Source of the DNA: Anaerolineae bacterium
Lineage (GTDB): Bacteria > Chloroflexota > Anaerolineae > Promineifilales > Promineifilaceae
DNA: 32,817 nt
Direction of reading: 5' to 3'
Assembly: GCA_028277515.1 (NCBI GenBank)
Contig: JANQGC010000298.1
Span: forward strand, 1 to 32,817
Positions within the stretch are counted from its first letter, which is position 1. The number at the start of each line of letters is the position of its first letter. A program made the translations under genes and the position numbers. Shown here piece by piece: positions 21,225 to 29,551 of this stretch. The notes under the pieces are model-generated. The model ran no database searches and was not told where the DNA came from. It was given only the letters and a program-made list of their open reading frames with translations.

Positions 21225-21641
21225 ATGGCTGAACTAAAAACCAAGAAAACTGATGACAGCGTTGATAACTTCTTAAACCAGGTTGAGGATGAGAAAAAGC
21301 GAGAAGCCAGTTTCATCATCCGTGACCTGATGCAGGAAGTTACCGGGGAAGCGCCCAAAATGTGGGGCAGCAGCATCGTAGGCTATGGAGATTATCACTA
21401 TAAATATGAAAGCGGCCGTGAAGGGGATTGGTTTCTGACCGGTTTTTCACCACGAAAACGCAACCTGACCCTCTATATCACAGCAGGGTTCGACCAATAC
21501 GACAATATTTTGAGCGGCCTGGGCAAATACAAGACAGGAAAATCTTGTTTATACGTTAACAAAATTGAAGATATTGATCTTGAGGTGCTCCGCGAACTGG
21601 TAAAACAATCCGTCAAATACATGCAAGAAGGCAATCAATAA
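21225..21641 (+). CDS. DUF1801 domain protein
   Basis: A 138-residue protein of the DUF1801 (YdhG-like) family. It starts MAELKTKKTDDSVDNFLNQV, followed by K-M-W-G-S-S-I-V-G-Y-G (about 53-63), W-F-L-T-G-F-S-P-R-K-R-N-L-T-L-Y-I (about 76-92) and the C-terminal K-I-E-D-I-D-L-E-V-L-R-E-L. The family has a compact alpha/beta fold, often near stress or iron-related genes, but its biochemical role is not settled. The ATG at 21225 follows a perfect AAGGAGG, and the upstream in-frame ATG at 21186 is rejected. It may share a transcript with the selenoprotein-like gene 30 bases downstream. Confidence 0.85.
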   Translation: MAELKTKKTDDSVDNFLNQVEDEKKREASFIIRDLMQEVTGEAPKMWGSSIVGYGDYHYKYESGREGDWFLTGFSPRKRNLTLYITAGFDQYDNILSGLGKYKTGKSCLYVNKIEDIDLEVLRELVKQSVKYMQEGNQ

Positions 21642-21671
21642 ATTTTCTAAATTATAGGGTCGGTGACCTGT

Positions 21672-22310
21672 ATGCAAAAAATTAGATGGTCCACATTATT
21701 GTTGTTGGTTACTTTCGGAGTGTCAGCCTGCGGCGCTTCAGGGCCGGGAGAAACTGTATCCCTCATTCAAGAATCTTCTGCAAACGCAGAGCAAACAACA
21801 GCCAATCCGCCAACATTGGAACCGGCACCAACGGCCGAACCGGAACCAACTTTGCCCCCACTCCCTATCATTGGACCCGCGCCGGATTTTCAAAATGATG
21901 TCTGGCTCAATTCCGAACCGCTGCGTTTGGCAGACCTGGAAGGCAAGGTTGTCCTCCTGGAATTCTGGACCTTTGGTTGAATAAACTGCAAGCGCGTGAT
22001 TCCCTGGGTCAGGGAATGGTATGATAAGTATAAAGGTGATGAATTTACCGTGGTCAGCATTCATTATCCCGAATTTAGCTACGAGGAAGATTTCGATAAT
22101 GTCCTACAGGCCACAAAAGATTTGCAAGTTGCTTACCCGGTCGCCCTGGACAATGACGGGTTAACCTGGCGAGCTTACCAGCAGCGTTTTTGGCCTACAC
22201 GCTATCTTATTGATAAACAAGGCAATCTTCGCTATAAACATATTGGCGAAGGGGCGTATGAAGAAACGGAACTGTTTATTCAGCAGTTAATTGCAGAACA
22301 AATTCAATAA
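21672..22310 (+). CDS. TlpA/ResA-like thioredoxin-fold lipoprotein with in-frame UGA (candidate selenoprotein)
   Basis: A 212-residue product if UGA 21978-21980 is read as selenocysteine (Sec103); if UGA is a stop, translation ends after 102 residues. Lipobox V-S-A-C places Cys20 as the lipid-anchored N-terminus. A Pro/Glu-rich linker runs to about 66, then a thioredoxin-fold domain. The active site reads F-W-T-F-G-U-I-N-C-K-R, where relatives have C-I-N-C, so Sec103 and Cys106 form the redox pair. Cis-proline 175 lies in W-P-T-R-Y-L-I-D. A hairpin at 21999-22017 fits a bacterial SECIS. Sequence 3' of the UGA is conserved and ends by overlapping the first possible start of msrB (TAATG). It probably reduces disulfides or sulfenic acids on the outside of the membrane. 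The start ATG 21672 puts the signal peptide at residue 1; GTG 21663 is possible. Confidence 0.85.
21999..22017 (+). promoter_or_regulatory. Candidate bacterial SECIS hairpin
   Basis: ATTCCCT and AGGGAAT form a perfect 7-bp stem around the loop GGGTC. The loop starts 25 nt after the UGA at 21978-21980. A short stem, a small apical loop with G at its first positions, a GGUC core and this spacing agree with known bacterial SECIS elements such as that of E. coli fdhF, whose apical loop is GGUC. It lies in the coding region, as SelB requires. Confidence 0.75.
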
Positions 22311-22324
22311 TGGAGAACATGAAC

Positions 22325-22726
22325 ATGGAAAAAATGAACAAAAGTGACCAGGAATGGCGGGAGGAGCTAACCGATGAACAATATTACATCACCCGGCAAA
22401 AGGGTACGGAACGGCCGTTTACCGGCAAATACAACAATTTCAAAGAAAAAGGGATGTTTCGCTGTGTAAATTGTGGTGAACCACTATTCAGCTCGGAAAC
22501 AAAATACAATTCCGGGTCCGGCTGGCCGAGCTTTTATGAACCGGCCGAAGAAGGGCACATCCGCACAGAAACAGATCGCAGCCACGGCATGGTGCGCACG
22601 GAAGTACTCTGCGACCGTTGCGACGCCCACCTGGGACATGTATTTGAAGATGGTCCGCAGCCAACCGGTCTTCGATATTGTATCAATTCGGCCGCCCTTG
22701 AATTCGATCCCACGGACGATGAATAG
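22325..22726 (+). CDS. msrB: Peptide-methionine (R)-S-oxide reductase
   Basis: A 133-residue MsrB. Two zinc-binding pairs (C-V-N-C and C-D-R-C) frame the fold. The catalytic Cys lies in [10 protein letters not shown] near the C-terminus, and S-G-S-G-W-P-S-F-Y is the substrate-binding block. It reduces methionine-R-sulfoxide in proteins using thioredoxin-like partners. There is no signal peptide. ATG 22325 has GGAG 9 bases upstream; ATG 22310 overlaps the previous stop and ATG 22319 is also possible. It follows the candidate selenoprotein without a gap. In Neisseria PilB a TlpA-like domain is fused to MsrA/MsrB, so here the redoxin and MsrB may be a split version. Confidence 0.95.
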   Translation: MEKMNKSDQEWREELTDEQYYITRQKGTERPFTGKYNNFKEKGMFRCVNCGEPLFSSETKYNSGSGWPSFYEPAEEGHIRTETDRSHGMVRTEVLCDRCDAHLGHVFEDGPQPTGLRYCINSAALEFDPTDDE

Positions 22727-22747
22727 ATAATCGTTCCATACTTAGTG

Positions 22748-22779
22748 TAAAAAAGCGCTGGTGGGTCAGCGCTTTTTTA
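22748..22779 (+). terminator. Intrinsic terminator after msrB
   Basis: A perfect 13-bp stem (TAAAAAAGCGCTG at 22748-22760 with CAGCGCTTTTTTA at 22767-22779) around a 6-nt loop. The T-run of the 3' arm serves as the release tract. It closes the selenoprotein/msrB transcript and could also work on the opposite strand. Confidence 0.85.
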
Positions 22780-22904
22780 CTTTTAAATAATCTTATCAAT
22801 ATGATAATTTTCAACATGTGGCACAGATAACAAGCAATTAGTATAATTTGCGTAATAATAATCAATAATTCGGATGAATTTTAAACCAATACTGACGAAT
22901 TGTT

Positions 22905-23375
22905 ATGCTTATCCCACTTGACGATAAAGACAAGATCTTATTAAACCAACTGCAAAACGATGCGCGAATGACCAGCGCCGAGTTGGGTAGATTGGTCGAC
23001 CTTTCACCCTCCGGTGTGCAAAAGCGGATGCAAAAGCTGGAACAAAATGGGCTGATCAAGAAGTATGCGGCCGTCATTGACCGCAAAAGTTTAGGATTCG
23101 ATCTCCTCATTTTCGTCCAGGTGACCCTGCAAGGTCATACACCACAATCCGTCGCTCATTTTGATAAAGCCATACAAGATATGGCCGAAGTATTAGAATG
23201 TCACCGCGTGACCGGTATGGCTGATTACCTGCTCAAAGTCGTCGTGCGCGACCATGAGCATCTTGACCATTTCCTGATGAACCGCCTGCTTCCCCTACCC
23301 TCTGTTGAGCGCGTAAACTCTAACCTGGTGTTGAAAGAAGTGAAAGAAACCACAACCGTCGGCCTCATCGGCTGA
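22905..23375 (+). CDS. Lrp/AsnC family transcriptional regulator
   Basis: A 156-residue regulator. The N-terminal winged helix covers about 5-55 (L-D-D-K-D-K-I-L-L-N-Q-L-Q-N-D-A-R, then S-P-S-G-V-Q-K-R-M-Q-K-L as the recognition helix). The C-terminal RAM/AsnC ligand domain has the V-T-G-M-A-D-Y-L-L-K-V-V-V-R-D core. Members sense amino acids. The aromatic amino acid hydroxylase gene starts 62 bases downstream on the same strand, which suggests the regulator responds to phenylalanine or a related amino acid. Confidence 0.93.
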   Translation: MLIPLDDKDKILLNQLQNDARMTSAELGRLVDLSPSGVQKRMQKLEQNGLIKKYAAVIDRKSLGFDLLIFVQVTLQGHTPQSVAHFDKAIQDMAEVLECHRVTGMADYLLKVVVRDHEHLDHFLMNRLLPLPSVERVNSNLVLKEVKETTTVGLIG

Positions 23376-23437
23376 CCCGCAAGAAAGAATATGTTTTGTT
23401 TAGCTGATGAAACCAATCTTTGAAGGAGTTCATAAAC

Positions 23438-24460
23438 ATGAATAAAACCCGCAAGCCTATGTACACTGGTGACATCACCACTGATATTCGAAATAGAGAA
23501 ATAGAATATTCAAGCGACGACCAGGAAATTGATTTTTCAGAGGAAGAACATGCCATCTGGACCCATTTATTTTCCGGCATCCACCAACCTCACCTGTTAG
23601 AGCATCTGTGTGCTCAATACATCGAGGGATTGAATTTGCTAGAACTGGACCCCCGACGAATACCCACGATTGCCCATCTCAACAGCAGAATAGAACCGCG
23701 AACCGGCTGGCAGATTGAACGGACAACGGTGCGCTATACCAAAGCGGATGACTGGTACATCAAATTTGCCAACCGCATCTTTTTAATCACCGATTACCTG
23801 CGCTCCTGGTCGGAGATCGATTTTACGCCCGAACCGGATATGTTCCATGACATCTTTGGCCATTTGCCTTATCTGACGCTTGATTTCTATGCGGCTTTGG
23901 AAGATAAATTCGCTCCCGCCTATCAGAAGGCTACCCTACAGGAAAGGGAAGTGATCAAACGATTGGCCTGGTACAGCACCGAATTTGGTTTGGTCATGCA
24001 GGATAATCGTCTGAAAATATTTGGCGCGGGTTTGATTTCGGGCCGGGCGGAACTGGCCAATACGATTATGGAATTTTATCGTTTAGAGCGGGATGGCTTG
24101 TTGGATTACCGGGCAGACATCTATGAGCAAATTTGCGATCACTTTTACGCCAATGAAGATAAGGTCAACCGCATCATTGCCGGTGTCAATCAATTACACA
24201 AACAAGGGCAGATGTCGTCGCAAGATCAGGGCTGGAATGTGATCAAATCACTTTACGAAAAGTTGGGTATTAACAATATTGGCTACCTGGGTGGTGAGGT
24301 ATTAATTGCCCCTTTTGACATCAATTACATTGCCCAAATTCCAAAGACGGTGTACGCTTTTAACCCGATCTTTTTTGCATTTGAATCATTTGAAGAACTG
24401 GACCGCCAGCTTGATTCCTATTTGCTGCCAATTGCAAACCGGGCTATGGCTGCCGTTTGA
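23438..24460 (+). CDS. Aromatic amino acid hydroxylase (phenylalanine 4-monooxygenase family)
   Basis: A 340-residue pterin-dependent, non-haem iron aromatic amino acid hydroxylase. The facial triad is visible: His137 and His142 in P-D-M-F-H-D-I-F-G-H and Glu182 in W-Y-S-T-E-F-G-L. The L-N-S-R-I block is the pterin/substrate region. The family converts phenylalanine to tyrosine (or tryptophan to 5-hydroxytryptophan) with O2 and tetrahydrobiopterin; Phe is the usual bacterial substrate. A C-terminal extension of about 80 residues is not typical of the minimal bacterial enzyme. ATG 23438 follows AAGGAG by 9 bases. The regulator upstream and methyltransferase downstream (3-base gap) suggest one operon. 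Confidence 0.93.
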   Translation: MNKTRKPMYTGDITTDIRNREIEYSSDDQEIDFSEEEHAIWTHLFSGIHQPHLLEHLCAQYIEGLNLLELDPRRIPTIAHLNSRIEPRTGWQIERTTVRYTKADDWYIKFANRIFLITDYLRSWSEIDFTPEPDMFHDIFGHLPYLTLDFYAALEDKFAPAYQKATLQEREVIKRLAWYSTEFGLVMQDNRLKIFGAGLISGRAELANTIMEFYRLERDGLLDYRADIYEQICDHFYANEDKVNRIIAGVNQLHKQGQMSSQDQGWNVIKSLYEKLGINNIGYLGGEVLIAPFDINYIAQIPKTVYAFNPIFFAFESFEELDRQLDSYLLPIANRAMAAV

Positions 24461-24463
24461 TGA

Positions 24464-25186
24464 ATGGAATTATCAAAAAAATCATCTGTTGCAGAAATTA
24501 AAAAGCGCTTTGACCAGGATGTTGAGCGTTTTTCCAATTTAGAGACCGGTCAGCAAGCGACCATAGATGCCCCCCTGGTTTTAGAGCTGATGACCCAGGC
24601 TGCCGCGGCCGCAACCCCTCATGTGCGCCGCGTGCTCGACATCGGCTGTGGTGCGGGAAATAACACTTTGAAGCTGTTACAGCTTGTATCTCCGCTTGAA
24701 TGTGACCTTGTGGATCTATGTAAGCCAATGCTGCAACGCGCCTCTGAGCGCATTGCGGCCGTCAATTCGGGCAGCATCCGCACTTATCAAGGTGATATTA
24801 GAGTCGTCGACCTGGAAGAAGGTTATTACGATGTCATTCTCGCGGCCGCTGTTCTGCATCACTTGCGAGACGATGCGGATTGGCAGCATGTATTCCAAAA
24901 GCTCTATCGACTCCTGGCTCCCGGCGGTTCGCTCTGGATCAGCGACCTGGTCACCCACGAAAACAAAGGGGTGCAGGAACTGATGTGGCAGCGATATGCC
25001 GCCTATTTACGACAGGTGGGCGGGCAAGAATACCAGGAAAACGTATTTGCCAGCATTGAGATGGAGGATTCGCCGCGGCCGGTCACCTACCAGATCGATC
25101 TATTGAAAAAGGTCGGCTTTACCCAGGTTGAACTGCTACATAAAAACACAAATTTCGCCGCCTTTGGCGGCGTAAAAGGCAATTAA
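24464..25186 (+). CDS. Class I SAM-dependent methyltransferase
   Basis: A 240-residue methyltransferase with motif I V-L-D-I-G-C-G-A-G-N-N-T at about 57-68 and an acidic post-strand residue in C-D-L-V-D-L-C. Y-Q-G-D-I-R, A-A-V-L-H-H-L-R-D-D-A-D-W, and L-L-A-P-G-G-S-L-W-I-S-D-L-V-T-H follow. It resembles the UbiE/CmoA-like group without a fixed substrate. The start 3 bases after the hydroxylase stop indicates translational coupling, so it may methylate a product or cofactor linked to aromatic amino acid metabolism; this is inference. Confidence 0.88.
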   Translation: MELSKKSSVAEIKKRFDQDVERFSNLETGQQATIDAPLVLELMTQAAAAATPHVRRVLDIGCGAGNNTLKLLQLVSPLECDLVDLCKPMLQRASERIAAVNSGSIRTYQGDIRVVDLEEGYYDVILAAAVLHHLRDDADWQHVFQKLYRLLAPGGSLWISDLVTHENKGVQELMWQRYAAYLRQVGGQEYQENVFASIEMEDSPRPVTYQIDLLKKVGFTQVELLHKNTNFAAFGGVKGN

Positions 25187-25604
25187 TCCCTCTCTTTCTT
25201 ACCGTTTGGCATTTTTCAAGGGAAACCTGGATTTTGGGTTAAGACTATTAAGCTGATCCGATAAATATTACTATCCCACATATTACCGTTTTAAGAAAAT
25301 CATCAACTGCCCATCTGAATTGAACCCTATCCCCTGCATGTATTAGACAAAGATTCGTTTTTCGGCACTGGAAAAATTAATAGGTGTTCATAAATTTTAC
25401 AAATTATAGATAATATGTTTACAAGCGGAATAATTGCCGATATCATTTTAAGGAGTAAGCTGATGTCTGGCAGATAGTAAGCGAGCCTTTATTGCTGGTT
25501 TACATCTTTGGATCAGTATCTAAGCCATTGAATCTGATCACGACTCAAATGGCAAATATATCAAAATAATCTATATAGATTGATCTATTGCTTGAGGACT
25601 TCTA
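25187..25604. other. 418-base intergenic region upstream of the molybdenum hydroxylase
   Basis: AT-rich and without an intact gene. The only notable item is AAGGAG followed by a tiny frame ATG TCT GGC AGA TAG (25463-25477), a good ribosome binding site on a four-codon frame, which may be a leader peptide or the remains of a gene. I see no clear terminator or promoter. Confidence 0.4.
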
Positions 25605-26102
25605 ATGGAATTGAAAATCAATGGCCAGGTAAAAACAATAAAAGACAATCCTCAAAACCCTCTATTGTGGGTTTTACGTGATGAGCTTGAAATGATAGGT
25701 ACGAAGTTTGGTTGTGGTGTGGGTATATGCGGAGCCTGCACGATTCACATTGATGGTCAAGCCACCCGATCATGCATTACACCAATTTCTGCCGCTGAAG
25801 GGAAAGAAGTAAAAACAATTGAAGGATTGGCTGCAAACAATGATGGAGATCTCCAGTCCCTACATGTCGTCCAGCGCGCATTTATCGAAGAACAGGTGCC
25901 TCAATGCGGCTGGTGTATGAGTGGTCAGATTATGACTGCCGCTGCTTTTCTTGAAGAAAACCCTGAGCCAACTGAGGAGGAGATTATTGAGGCCATGAGT
26001 GATAATTACTGCCGCTGCGGGTGTTATACTCGTATTTACAAGGCCGTTGATAAAGCAGCCCAGGAAACGGCCGTTCACACCATCTCTAATACTGTAACAT
26101 GA
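25605..26102 (+). CDS. [2Fe-2S] subunit of a xanthine dehydrogenase-family oxidoreductase (IorA/CoxS-like)
   Basis: A 165-residue two-cluster iron-sulfur subunit. The plant-type cluster ligands are Cys37, 42, 45 and 57 in G-C-G-V-G-I-C-G-A-C and R-S-C. The second cluster uses Cys101, Cys104, Cys136 and Cys138 in Q-C-G-W-C and Y-C-R-C. It passes electrons from the molybdenum subunit to an acceptor. The length and the absence of an FAD subunit nearby fit the isoquinoline 1-oxidoreductase type, where electrons may go to a cytochrome or quinone. The start is preceded by GAGGA 6 bases away. The large subunit overlaps it by 4 bases. Confidence 0.95.
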   Translation: MELKINGQVKTIKDNPQNPLLWVLRDELEMIGTKFGCGVGICGACTIHIDGQATRSCITPISAAEGKEVKTIEGLAANNDGDLQSLHVVQRAFIEEQVPQCGWCMSGQIMTAAAFLEENPEPTEEEIIEAMSDNYCRCGCYTRIYKAVDKAAQETAVHTISNTVT

Positions 26103-28297
26103 ATAATAAAGCAAAGCTTGACAACGAAAAAGAGGAACGTAAAAGAAAGTGGCGTCTCTCCAGACGTCAATTTCTGATCGGGGCTGGATTGGCCGGTGGG
26201 GGTCTGGCCCTCGGCTTCATGTTTGGGGTGCCCGCCGCACGCCTGCGCATTGCTGAAAGTACGGACGAAGGGGGCGGTGGTTTCTTCAATCAAAGTAATG
26301 ATCCCCTGGCCTGGTTTGAAATTAACGGTGATGATACCATCAGCCTATATGTCCCCAAAGTTGAAATGGGACAAGGTGTCCATACCGCATTAAAGCAAAT
26401 TGCGCTTGAGGAGTTGGGCCTCCCCTGGGAGAGCCTGGTTGTTATACAAGGCACTACCTCTGTAGGCCCCCAAGATAGTAGCGGTACTCAGGGCAGCAAC
26501 TCTATTTCTTCGTCTTTTACCCCTTTGCGTGAGGCGGCAGCAACATTTCGTGAAATGCTGCGTCAAGAGGCGGCAGTTCAATTAGTAAAATCCCCCGATT
26601 CCCTGACCCTGCAAGATCAAGGATTTATCGCCAACTCAGGCCAGACCATCACCTTCAGTACAATAGTTGCCAGCAAATCCGGCTCGTGGGAAGTGCCCGA
26701 AGAGCCGCCCACTTTAAAGCCGGCCAGTGAATTCAATACCATTGGACAACCCCTTCCGCGAGACGATATTCCAGGAAAAGTCACCGGAGAGATTATCTAC
26801 GGTTATGATGTGAAGTTACCCAACATGAAATATGGTGCTGTCCTACGACCACCGACCATCGAAGGCAAATTGCGCAGCCTGGATACAACTGAGGCCAGCC
26901 AGATGCCGGGCGTAGTCGACATCGTGGTTGAAGATGATTTCGCCGGCGTTGTCGCTGATTCCCGCCCTGAAGCCTGGGCGGCGATCAATAAGTTCGATGC
27001 GCAATGGGATCTGGGCAAGCTGTGGCAGCAGGAAGAACTGGATGACATCGTTACCGCCGGCGGACCCGGTGGTGTAACCATCCAGAAAGAAGGCAACGCC
27101 AACAGATCGCTTCGAGGAGACGCTGTTTATGCAGCCGAATATCGTACACCTCTAATAGCCCAATCACCCTTAGAAGCCCAGGCGGCACTGGCCGATGTAC
27201 AAGAAGAAAAAGCTACTATCTGGGCTTCTACGCAAGCCCAATCTCTTGTACGTGAAAACGTTGCAGAGGCTATTGGCCTTGAACAAGAAGCCATCGAGGT
27301 AATTCCCGCTTATCTTGGCGGCGGTTTTGGCCGCAAATTAGGCGATGTCGCTGTAGAAGCGGCACGCTTATCATATGGGTCCGGTACGCCTGTCCATTTG
27401 GGCTGGAATAGGCCGGAGGAACTAAGGCATGGTTTTTTTGCTCCCCCTTCTCATCACCGCTTGCAAGCCACATTAGATCCCAATGGACGCATCCAAGCCA
27501 TGAAGCATGAAGTTGGCAGTGGGGATATCCTTTTCGCTTTCTTTTCACCACTTTTGATCGCCGTTTTTGGCGCAGATATTGGGGTGACGCGTGGCGCTCG
27601 AATTGAATACGATGTGCCCAACCGGGAAACCACACTTTGGCGCCGAGAGTTGCCCGTAAAAACAGGATCATGGCGCGGTCTTGGTCTCTTACCTAATGTT
27701 TTTGCCGTCGAAAGTTTCATCGATGAATTGGCTCATCAAGCGCAGATTGACCCGCTTCAATTCCGTTTGCGTAACCTAGCTGACTCCGGGCGTGGTCAAA
27801 AACTTAAAACTGTTCTCCAAACTGCAGCCCAGGCCGCTGACTGGGAATCACAGCCGGAACAGGGGCATGCTCGTGGCATAGCTTGTGCCTACGATTTTGG
27901 AACAACCGTCGCGGCCGTTGCCGAGGTTTCCATCATTGAGGACACGAACCAGATTCGCGTGCATCATATCACTACTGCCATGGATTGCGGTCTGGTAATC
28001 AACCCCGATGGTGCTCGCGCCCAAATGGAAGGCAATGTCATGTGGGGCGTCAGTGCATCTCTGCAGGAAGAAGTCAAGATCAAGGACGGCCGAGTGGCTT
28101 TGAATAACTTTGAATCGTATCCATTGTTAACCATGAAAGAGGCGCCTACCGTCAATGCCATCCTTGTTGACACGGGTGGGCAAGAACCAAGTGGTGTGGG
28201 TGAGCCACCTATCGGCCCCATCGGAGCCGCAATCGCCAATGCCGTCTTTAACTTGACCGGCCAACGATTAAGACGTTTGCCGCTTAAAATTATCTAA
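26099..28297 (+). CDS. Molybdopterin-binding subunit of a xanthine dehydrogenase-family oxidoreductase (IorB-like)
   Basis: A 732-residue molybdenum hydroxylase large subunit. The N-terminus is a twin-arginine signal, S-R-R-Q-F-L-I-G-A-G-L at about 21-31, so the complex acts outside the cytoplasm. It has V-E-M-G-Q-G-V-H-T, G-G-G-F-G-R-K (about 402-408) and the catalytic Glu702 in G-V-G-E-P-P near the C-terminus, all family marks. The domain order follows the IorB group, oxidising N-heterocycles or aldehydes; the actual substrate is unknown. Its ATG overlaps the stop of the iron-sulfur subunit (ATGA). No FAD subunit or molybdenum-cofactor genes are adjacent. The MoxR/VWA pair at 306-2634 is a theoretical maturation partner. 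Confidence 0.95.
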   Translation: MNNKAKLDNEKEERKRKWRLSRRQFLIGAGLAGGGLALGFMFGVPAARLRIAESTDEGGGGFFNQSNDPLAWFEINGDDTISLYVPKVEMGQGVHTALKQIALEELGLPWESLVVIQGTTSVGPQDSSGTQGSNSISSSFTPLREAAATFREMLRQEAAVQLVKSPDSLTLQDQGFIANSGQTITFSTIVASKSGSWEVPEEPPTLKPASEFNTIGQPLPRDDIPGKVTGEIIYGYDVKLPNMKYGAVLRPPTIEGKLRSLDTTEASQMPGVVDIVVEDDFAGVVADSRPEAWAAINKFDAQWDLGKLWQQEELDDIVTAGGPGGVTIQKEGNANRSLRGDAVYAAEYRTPLIAQSPLEAQAALADVQEEKATIWASTQAQSLVRENVAEAIGLEQEAIEVIPAYLGGGFGRKLGDVAVEAARLSYGSGTPVHLGWNRPEELRHGFFAPPSHHRLQATLDPNGRIQAMKHEVGSGDILFAFFSPLLIAVFGADIGVTRGARIEYDVPNRETTLWRRELPVKTGSWRGLGLLPNVFAVESFIDELAHQAQIDPLQFRLRNLADSGRGQKLKTVLQTAAQAADWESQPEQGHARGIACAYDFGTTVAAVAEVSIIEDTNQIRVHHITTAMDCGLVINPDGARAQMEGNVMWGVSASLQEEVKIKDGRVALNNFESYPLLTMKEAPTVNAILVDTGGQEPSGVGEPPIGPIGAAIANAVFNLTGQRLRRLPLKII

Positions 28298-28317
28298 AAA
28301 TAGCCGTTTTATTACAC

Positions 28318-28345
28318 TTGACAGGCCACCCCCATAGGGTACAGT
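28318..28345 (+). promoter_or_regulatory. Candidate promoter of the MFS gene
   Basis: TTGACA (28318-28323), a 16-bp spacer and TACAGT (28340-28345), 34 bases before the MFS ATG at 28379. Confidence 0.4.
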
Positions 28346-28378
28346 TCCTGCTGTTTAAATATAAATGGCTGGCAAAAG

Positions 28379-29551
28379 ATGGCAAGTCGTGAGCATCAAA
28401 CAGAAATAAAGAGCGCCATCCCCAAATGGTCCCCGGCCCGCCTGGCCGTATTGGGAGCCTTTTTCGTCAATGGCGCATTACTTGCGGCCTGGGTGTCGCG
28501 CATTCCGGCCATTCAAACCAGGCTCAATATGAGTGAGGGGACGCTCGGCCTGGTCTTATTGGGCTTGAGCGTTGGCGTGCTGGCTGCCCTCACCATTGCC
28601 GGGGGGTTAATCGCCCGCTTCAGCAGCCGAAAGATCACCATCGCGGCCGGCCTGGCCATGACTTTCATTCTGCCTTTTCTAGCCTTAATGCCCACTCCGG
28701 CGATGCTCTGGTTGTGCCTGGGCTTATTTGGAGCGGCAACGAGCACGATGGATGTGGCTATGAATGACCAGGCGGTTATCGTTGAACGACGCGCGGGAAC
28801 CCCGCTCATGTCCTCTTTCCACGCTGCGTTCAGCATTGGCGCTTTGGCCGGTGCCCTGATCGGCTCGGCCATCACCTGGTTGTCCATTGAACCCTTTTTC
28901 CATTTTTTGCTCATCACCATTCTCTTTGCCGCGATCATCCTCTTAATCTCGCGCCACCTGGTGGGCACTCAATCCGAACCGGCGCAAGAGGAATCCCTTT
29001 TCCGGTTTCCACCCAGGATTGTTTGGCCGCTAGGAGCCATCGCCTTTTGTGCGGCGATTGGTGAAGGCGCAATGGCCGATTGGAGCGCGGTTTATTTAAA
29101 TCAATCCATCGAAACAACGGCGGCCGTCGCCGCCTTAGGCTTCGCCGCCTTTTCGCTCACGATGACGATCGGCCGTCTCCTTGGCGACACTCTTTCCAGC
29201 CGGTTTGGACCGGTCAGCGTCGTCCGAATTGGTGGGCTGCTGGCCACCATCGGCCTCCTCGCGGCCATTTCAACCAACGATCCCATCGTCGTGCTGCTGG
29301 GATTTGCCTTCGTGGGCGCCGGTGTGGCCAACGTGATTCCCCTGGCCTTCAGCGCCGCCGGGAAAATGAGCCAGCTTCCCCCAGGTGTGGGCATTGCCGG
29401 CGTAGCCACCATTGGTTACGCCGGGTTCTTAGCCGGTCCCCCGGTGATTGGTCTGTTGGCCGAAGCCACCTCACTACGCCTGTCACTGGCCATCGTCGCC
29501 GTTTTGAGTGCAACCCTGATCGTGACCGCCCAGGCGATAAAAGTGAGATAG
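28379..29551 (+). CDS. MFS transporter, YbjJ-like
   Basis: A 390-residue major facilitator superfamily transporter with about 12 transmembrane segments. The N-terminal half has F-V-N-G-A-L-L-A-A-W-V-S-R-I-P-A-I-Q and L-S-V-G-V-L-A-A, and motif A-like S-S-R-K-I-T. A central block S-T-M-D-V-A-M-N-D-Q-A (about 120-130) and S-S-F-H-A-A-F-S-I-G are signatures of the YbjJ-type branch. Ligand and direction are unknown. The gene seems to stand alone, with a weak ribosome binding site. It follows the molybdenum hydroxylase by 81 bases but has its own promoter candidate. Confidence 0.9.
   Translation: MASREHQTEIKSAIPKWSPARLAVLGAFFVNGALLAAWVSRIPAIQTRLNMSEGTLGLVLLGLSVGVLAALTIAGGLIARFSSRKITIAAGLAMTFILPFLALMPTPAMLWLCLGLFGAATSTMDVAMNDQAVIVERRAGTPLMSSFHAAFSIGALAGALIGSAITWLSIEPFFHFLLITILFAAIILLISRHLVGTQSEPAQEESLFRFPPRIVWPLGAIAFCAAIGEGAMADWSAVYLNQSIETTAAVAALGFAAFSLTMTIGRLLGDTLSSRFGPVSVVRIGGLLATIGLLAAISTNDPIVVLLGFAFVGAGVANVIPLAFSAAGKMSQLPPGVGIAGVATIGYAGFLAGPPVIGLLAEATSLRLSLAIVAVLSATLIVTAQAIKVR

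Noticed and set aside
21672..22310. Plain nonsense mutation or pseudogene of the TlpA-like gene
   Set aside because: Not excluded, but less likely: the UGA falls exactly at the redox Cys, the downstream frame is intact to its stop, a SECIS-like hairpin is correctly placed, and msrB coupling is kept.
22325..22726. MsrB as a second selenoprotein
   Set aside because: The catalytic position in L-R-Y-C-I-N-S is an ordinary cysteine codon and there is no internal UGA.
306..28297. CoxDE-type MoxR/VWA pair as dedicated maturation factors for the IorAB-like molybdenum hydroxylase
   Set aside because: The two loci are 23 kb apart with many unrelated genes between, so a specific partnership cannot be claimed.
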